This document shows, piece after piece, positions 60,138 to 64,000 of a stretch of 64,000 bases of DNA. This stretch comes from Sphaerosporella brunnea (lineage: Eukaryota; Ascomycota; Pezizomycetes; Pezizales; Pyronemataceae): positions 49,186 through 113,185 of the forward strand of contig VXIS01000140.1 of the NCBI GenBank assembly GCA_008704415.1. Direction: 5' to 3'. Numbering within the stretch: the stretch's first letter is position 1; the number at the start of each line of letters is the position of its first letter. The notes under the pieces were generated by a model that saw only the letters and a list, made by a program, of their open reading frames with translations, was not told the DNA's origin and did not search any database. Both the position numbers and the translations under genes were made by a program.

Positions 60138-60139
60138 TA

Positions 60140-60504
60140 CATCGATTAAAGCAGGCACATAGAGAGTCAATAGCGGAATACCAACGACAGTACGAGATTT
60201 GGCGATAATCGACGCGCGTAAACACGCAAATTCAAAACACGCAAATTCAACTTTGCGCAGCCAATCTTCCAGAAGAACTTTTGCTTTTCGTCGGCGGTTG
60301 ATATCGGTTAGACGTAAATTGGCTCTCTTTTGTCAGGCCGAAATCCCCTTTTCCGGACGTTTGCCGGAACTCACAATACTCTACATACGCATGAGTCCGT
60401 ATGTGTGGATGACTCTGAAAGCTGGCGTGGAGATGCTGCTGCATCCACGCTAGGCGGATTGTGCATACTGCAGCCGATGTGCGTGTCGGAGGGGGATGAA
60501 CTGC
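60140..60504. other. Spacer between two related mariner-type elements
   Basis: About 365 bases. It includes the direct repeat ACACGCAAATTCAA near 60223-60251 in two copies. No gene seen. Confidence 0.4.
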
Positions 60505-60506
60505 TA

Positions 60507-61371
60507 TGGTTGGGGACTCCTAGTTACTGTGTAATTTGTGACATTCATTCTGGTTACTAAGCGCATGGGCACGTGACACAAACTGCACTTGGTGACGCTT
60601 CTGAGCGACCAGAAGCGCAAAACACATCGCCATACCTATGCCCCACAACGCTGGGCGGCCCGGCTGCGATCCATCTGTGGAAGTTGGCTGTTATGCACGA
60701 GCTCTTGTGGGTGGCCAACGGGATTTTTAGGAGCAAAAATCCTTACTTAAGGAAGAAATTCTGGCGCGTAATCATCAAGCGATCTTCTATCCAAAGTTCC
60801 ACTGTGAGCTTAATTTTATTGAACGGTACATTGGCAGCTAAGTACTATGCATGAAAACACTGTGAGTATTCATGAGATGGATTAAGAACTATTCTCCTCA
60901 CAGCTTTGGATTCAGTATCCACAGCCTCCATTAACCACTACTATAATTACTGTGCACGGGTAATAGAGGCATATAGTGAGGGTTTGGATTATGGTACGAA
61001 GGATTTCACAGAGTGTGTATATAAAGGACATCGTCAGGTTGTAGAGAAGTCAAAATGGTAGATAGGTGGGGATTTGAATCAGGGACGATCACTCGAATTT
61101 CCCAATTGGGTAAAATTATACCTAAACAGGTATGGTTATACTACCAGTCTCGCTGTCATTCTTAGGGGCACCCCATACTAAATGCTTCTACAAAACCCCG
61201 AATTTTTCAACCCCCACCACCCACTTTTTTTTTTTGCTTTCAATCAGATCCTTCTAGAGCAGCATATCTATCGGCCTATTAAACGCTTTTAATTTTATGT
61301 GTTGTTGTGATTTAATATATTCGCGTGCAAAAGGTGGCTTTTGGCACTCCGTTTTAAGGTGTCCCCAACCA
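60507..61371 (+). mobile_element. 865-bp mariner-type element with decayed transposase end
   Basis: Same ends as the element at 59831 (TGGTTGGGGACTCCTA; inverted TGGTTGGGGACACCTT), flanked by TA (60505-60506 and 61372-61373). It keeps only the C-terminal part of a DDE transposase, so most of the gene is deleted. Confidence 0.82.
60700..61064 (+). pseudogene. C-terminal remnant of a Tc1/mariner DDE transposase
   Basis: Reads QRDF, then after a TAG EQKSLLKEEILARNHQAIFY and PKFHCELNFIER, the block around the last catalytic residue. After a one-base shift it continues KYYA, then HCEYS, then DGLRTILLTALDSVSTASIN, later YGTKDF and VYKGHRQVVEKSKW, ending at its natural stop. At least two TGA codons stand where Arg (CGA) is expected. 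Inactive. Confidence 0.85.
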
Positions 61372-61373
61372 TA

Positions 61374-61800
61374 GTCGTGATATGATCGAGAGGTTCTTCC
61401 TATTGGAGGAATTATTGGATTAGCCGTTCTGTGTCGAACTGACTTGCTGTGTTGGCTTTCAACACGATGTTTTTTTACGGCTATTATGCAGAGTTGCAGA
61501 TAGCACAGCACAATAACGGTGACAATTTCTTAGTGGTTGTCAACACTGCGTCGTGAATTCTCTGTTGGAGAAGGGATGCGAGCGGCATCACTGTTGCTCC
61601 TTGCTCCGCCGTATCACAAAGTTGTTGCCCGGTGAATTCGGAGTTGCGCCTTGCGCTTCTCTCTTTCAGCTACCTTCTCATGCCCGAATTCGAAATTTGC
61701 CACCCCTCTCGCCATCACTTTCCCTTACTCCCACACGTCACCGCACTCTTGCCCGCCAATGAGAGCATTGTTGACCTCCAGAGTTCCATCGCAAAGTGGC
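61374..61800. other. Intergenic between transposon remnants
   Basis: No gene supported; short frames only. Confidence 0.4.
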
Positions 61801-61802
61801 TA

Positions 61803-62065
61803 AGGGTCCTCAAAAGGCGGGCTGGCTAGGAAAACTGTGGCGACAACTACCTCCGACTCGGAGGCCCTGCGATCCCAGCTCCAGCTCGCAAAATGGCAGG
61901 CTGGAGAGGTGTCCTCTGCGCGCTGGAAACTTAAAAGTAACCCATCTGTCCAATCAGCAAGGACGTCACCCAGTTTGGGTGCCGGCAAAGGTCCCTCAAG
62001 ATTCAAAGTCTACAATTGAGCTGTTTCCCATCCAGCCCTTTGCTCCAGCTCACTTTGAGGACCCT
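61803..62065. mobile_element. 263-bp MITE
   Basis: Ends AGGGTCCTCAAA and, inverted, TTTGAGGACCCT, with TA on both flanks (61801-61802 and 62066-62067). No coding capacity. It ends about 10 bases before the PIF/Harbinger element. Confidence 0.65.
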
Positions 62066-62321
62066 TAGTACTTTAAGGGTGCGTTTGATTCCCGGCTTGG
62101 ACCACGATCCGGGGCGCTAGACCATGGTCGCAACAAGAACATGATTTCGCAGATTTGGTGACTGTCTGGTTGCATCACAACGTGATTCCGCGGACCATAG
62201 TTCCCGCGGGTCCTGACGATTTGAAAAAAATCGAATCTACCTCCGCGCGGACCACAATCCAACTCCTACAACGACCCGCAACCACACCGGCAACAAGCAC
62301 CCGCAACCACAACCACGCGCG

Positions 62322-63443
62322 ATGTCCTCCCAGCTGGAAAAAGCAGAGTGAGACGACACCAAGGATCGGTTTCTTCTAAAGTCAATGCGAAAGCAGGTGC
62401 ACCAGGGGAAAAGGGCGCAGAGCGGGTTTAAAAAGGAGGCGTGGGCAGCAGTGGCAAAAGAGTACAACGAAAAATTTACACCGACGCGATCACTGGCACA
62501 AATAAAAACCCGTATCTCAAATGTTTGTGAGCCATTGAGAAAAAAAAAAATTCTACCGGTACTAAGTGGCAATAGCTCAAGAAGTGGTACGAGGCATGGG
62601 CAACGCTGAAAGGCACCAGCGGGGTTGGGTGGAATAATGAAACAGGCCTACCAGATATTACTGATGAATTTTGGAAGAAATATGTGGCAGTAAGTTAACT
62701 CGGAGCGTTCAGTACATCATAATAACGAAAACCAGTCACATAAAACAGCGGGCAAATTCAAGCTGCGTACCAAACCACTGCCATTCCCAGAGCTGCATCA
62801 AGAAGTTTTTGCCCGCACCATCGCAACGGGCAGCCACGCTTCTGCGACGGTAAAAAAAACAGCACAGACAGAAACACACCTAGCGGAGCCTGACATTCCA
62901 GAGTCACCGCACGATACAGAAAGCGAAAGCGATCACCGTAACAGCCAAACGTGCAAACGTAAAGTACGTTCGACTTCGCACAGCGTAGACGCAGAGTCTA
63001 GCTATCCGCCGAGCAGTGACGACAATGAGTCAGATAGTTCCAAGAGACAACACAAGCGTAAGAAGGTACGGCGAGCAACCACAGAGGAGCGCGCATCCTC
63101 TGAGTCAGCGGAACCATCAACGCAGACGTTTGCACAGCAACTACAAGCAATGCCGAAAAAGCAGAAGACTACTGCAATGTATGCTGCTGCACTTGGCTTG
63201 GGATCGCTCGGTGAAGCAGTGAAAGAAAGTAAAGACCGTGGGCGTGAAAGGCCACCGAAAACAAAATTTGAAGAGGCCATGGAGATTTTAACAGTGTTGT
63301 TGCGTCAAGCAAAGATAACGAAAGCAGAATACAAAGGTGGGGCAAGGCTGCTCAAAGCTGACGAGAAGGATGCGATATACTTTTGTACCAGCGACGAGTC
63401 TATGCAGCTTGAGTATCTGCAGGTTGATCATCAGTTTGAATAA
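62322..63443 (+). pseudogene. Harbinger Myb/SANT-like DNA-binding protein, one stop
   Basis: Exons 62322-62522, 62576-62689 and 62736-63443 keep one frame of 341 codons. The Myb/SANT-like domain reads MSSQLEKAE, then TGA where a conserved Trp (TGG) is expected, then DDTKDRFLLK, KEAWAAVAKEYNEKF, LAQIKTRISN, LKKWYEAWATLKG and ETGLPDITDEFW. The C-terminal part has Ser/Asp-rich and Lys-rich stretches, which could include a nuclear signal, and ends EYLQVDHQFE. In this superfamily the protein brings the transposase to the element ends. Except for the single TGA the gene looks intact. Confidence 0.8.
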
Positions 63444-63555
63444 GGTACGGTACTTTACTAGTAGGTACATACCACCTCGCCCATTTGTGATGTTTTTGAT
63501 AATCACACCACATAGCATGTGCGATCTGCTCTCGCAGTTGTTCTGCTGCATCTTT

Positions 63556-64000
63556 CTATTTCTTTGTAACTGTTTGAATGGTTTGTTGGGTGCTCTTTGT
63601 TCGTGCCGGGGGTTCTGGACTGTCGGTATCGCTGGATGCTTGCTCGTCCTCATCATAATCATATGCAGCCTGAATTTGATCATCGATGCTTCCTTCCTGC
63701 TTGATAAAATTATGCAGACCGCATAGGGCTTTGACGAGCGACACTTGTATGTCTAAATTGTATTCAATTGGTGTATTCAGTACCTTGAACCGCTTCTTAA
63801 GCACGCCGAATGTCCGTTCAATCGCATTACGTAGGGAGGAATGACGGAGATTATACAGCTCCTTCTCATTTCCTGACTGCTGGCTAGCCTGCGCCCATTC
63901 CTTTAGATGGTATCTCACCCCGCGATACGGCGTTAGAAAATGTGGTGATATCCCATAGCCCGCATCCGCCAAATAGTATTTATGTTCCGGAATCTCAAAT
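63556..64000 (-). CDS. PIF/Harbinger DDE_4 transposase, C-terminal part (partial)
   Basis: Open from the window edge to the stop at 63556. It starts FEIPEHKYYLADAGYGISPH (second catalytic Asp in LADAGY), then LTPYRGVRYHLKEW, and LYNLRHSSLRNAIERTFGVL (third acidic residue in IER), followed by KKRFKVL and an acidic then Thr/Lys-rich tail. No stop is visible in this part. The N terminus and first Asp lie beyond 64000. Convergent with the Myb-like gene, with 112 bases between stops. Confidence 0.88.
   Translation of the reverse strand, partial: FEIPEHKYYLADAGYGISPHFLTPYRGVRYHLKEWAQASQQSGNEKELYNLRHSSLRNAIERTFGVLKKRFKVLNTPIEYNLDIQVSLVKALCGLHNFIKQEGSIDDQIQAAYDYDEDEQASSDTDSPEPPARTKSTQQTIQTVTKK

Larger units (their letters stand above)
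62076..64000. mobile_element. PIF/Harbinger transposon, left part (cut by window end)
   Basis: The left end AGGGTGCGTTTGATTCCCGG follows TTA (62073-62075), the PIF/Harbinger target. Inside are the two genes typical of this superfamily, convergent: a Myb/SANT-like protein (plus) and a DDE_4 transposase (minus). The right terminus lies beyond 64000, so the inverted repeat and target duplication cannot be confirmed. Confidence 0.8.

Noticed and set aside
61060..61130. GGGGATTTGAATCAGG-like string that resembles a tRNA T loop.
   Set aside because: No cloverleaf can be built around it, and it lies inside the mariner-type element.

Overview
The window is nuclear DNA of a filamentous ascomycete (Pezizomycotina). 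Evidence: protein-coding genes with many short GT-AG introns (about 45-65 nt, often with CTAAY branch sites), fungal orthologues (CYP51, STT4, ADE8, RPA12, POL32, PRP39, RGD2), a two-domain WW/PhoD_2 protein of fungal type, and transposon fossils whose damage is partly transition-biased (CGA to TGA, TGG to TGA), as repeat-induced point mutation would leave. The class within Pezizomycotina cannot be fixed from this sequence.

Layout. 0-16 kb: tail of a DPH4-like diphthamide gene, a CHFR-like RING ligase, PRP39, ribosomal protein L27, a decayed U2AF35 copy broken by a MITE, a long M1 aminopeptidase gene, and a small CoA-binding protein. Two U1 snRNA loci lie on the minus strand at 327-504 and 13756-13946. 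16-19.9 kb: WW/PhoD_2 protein. 20-28.5 kb: gene-poor, with decayed frames, a truncated LINE bounded by a target duplication, a hAT-like element and a TA-flanked MITE. 28.6-47.5 kb: dense housekeeping block: RGD2-type F-BAR/RhoGAP, POL32, RPA12 and ADE8 (divergent pair), STT4, CHK2/Cds1 kinase, CYP51. 47.5-64 kb: accessory region with a complete 3.1-kb pogo/Tc1-type transposon, a secreted duplicated-repeat protein, a gamma-glutamyltransferase, a 108-bp LINE scrap, two related mariner-type deletion elements, another MITE, and a PIF/Harbinger element cut by the window end.

Functional links. Several genes serve RNA splicing: U1 snRNA, PRP39 (a U1 snRNP protein) and the dead U2AF35 copy. Several serve genome maintenance: POL32, CHK2 and the CHFR-like protein with a PAR-binding zinc finger. 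I see no secondary-metabolite cluster, no CRISPR and no confident tRNA. The observations most worth checking are the paired U1 genes with compensating stem changes, the MITE inside a U2AF35 zinc finger, and the apparently intact pogo-type transposon whose reading frame contains a minisatellite.
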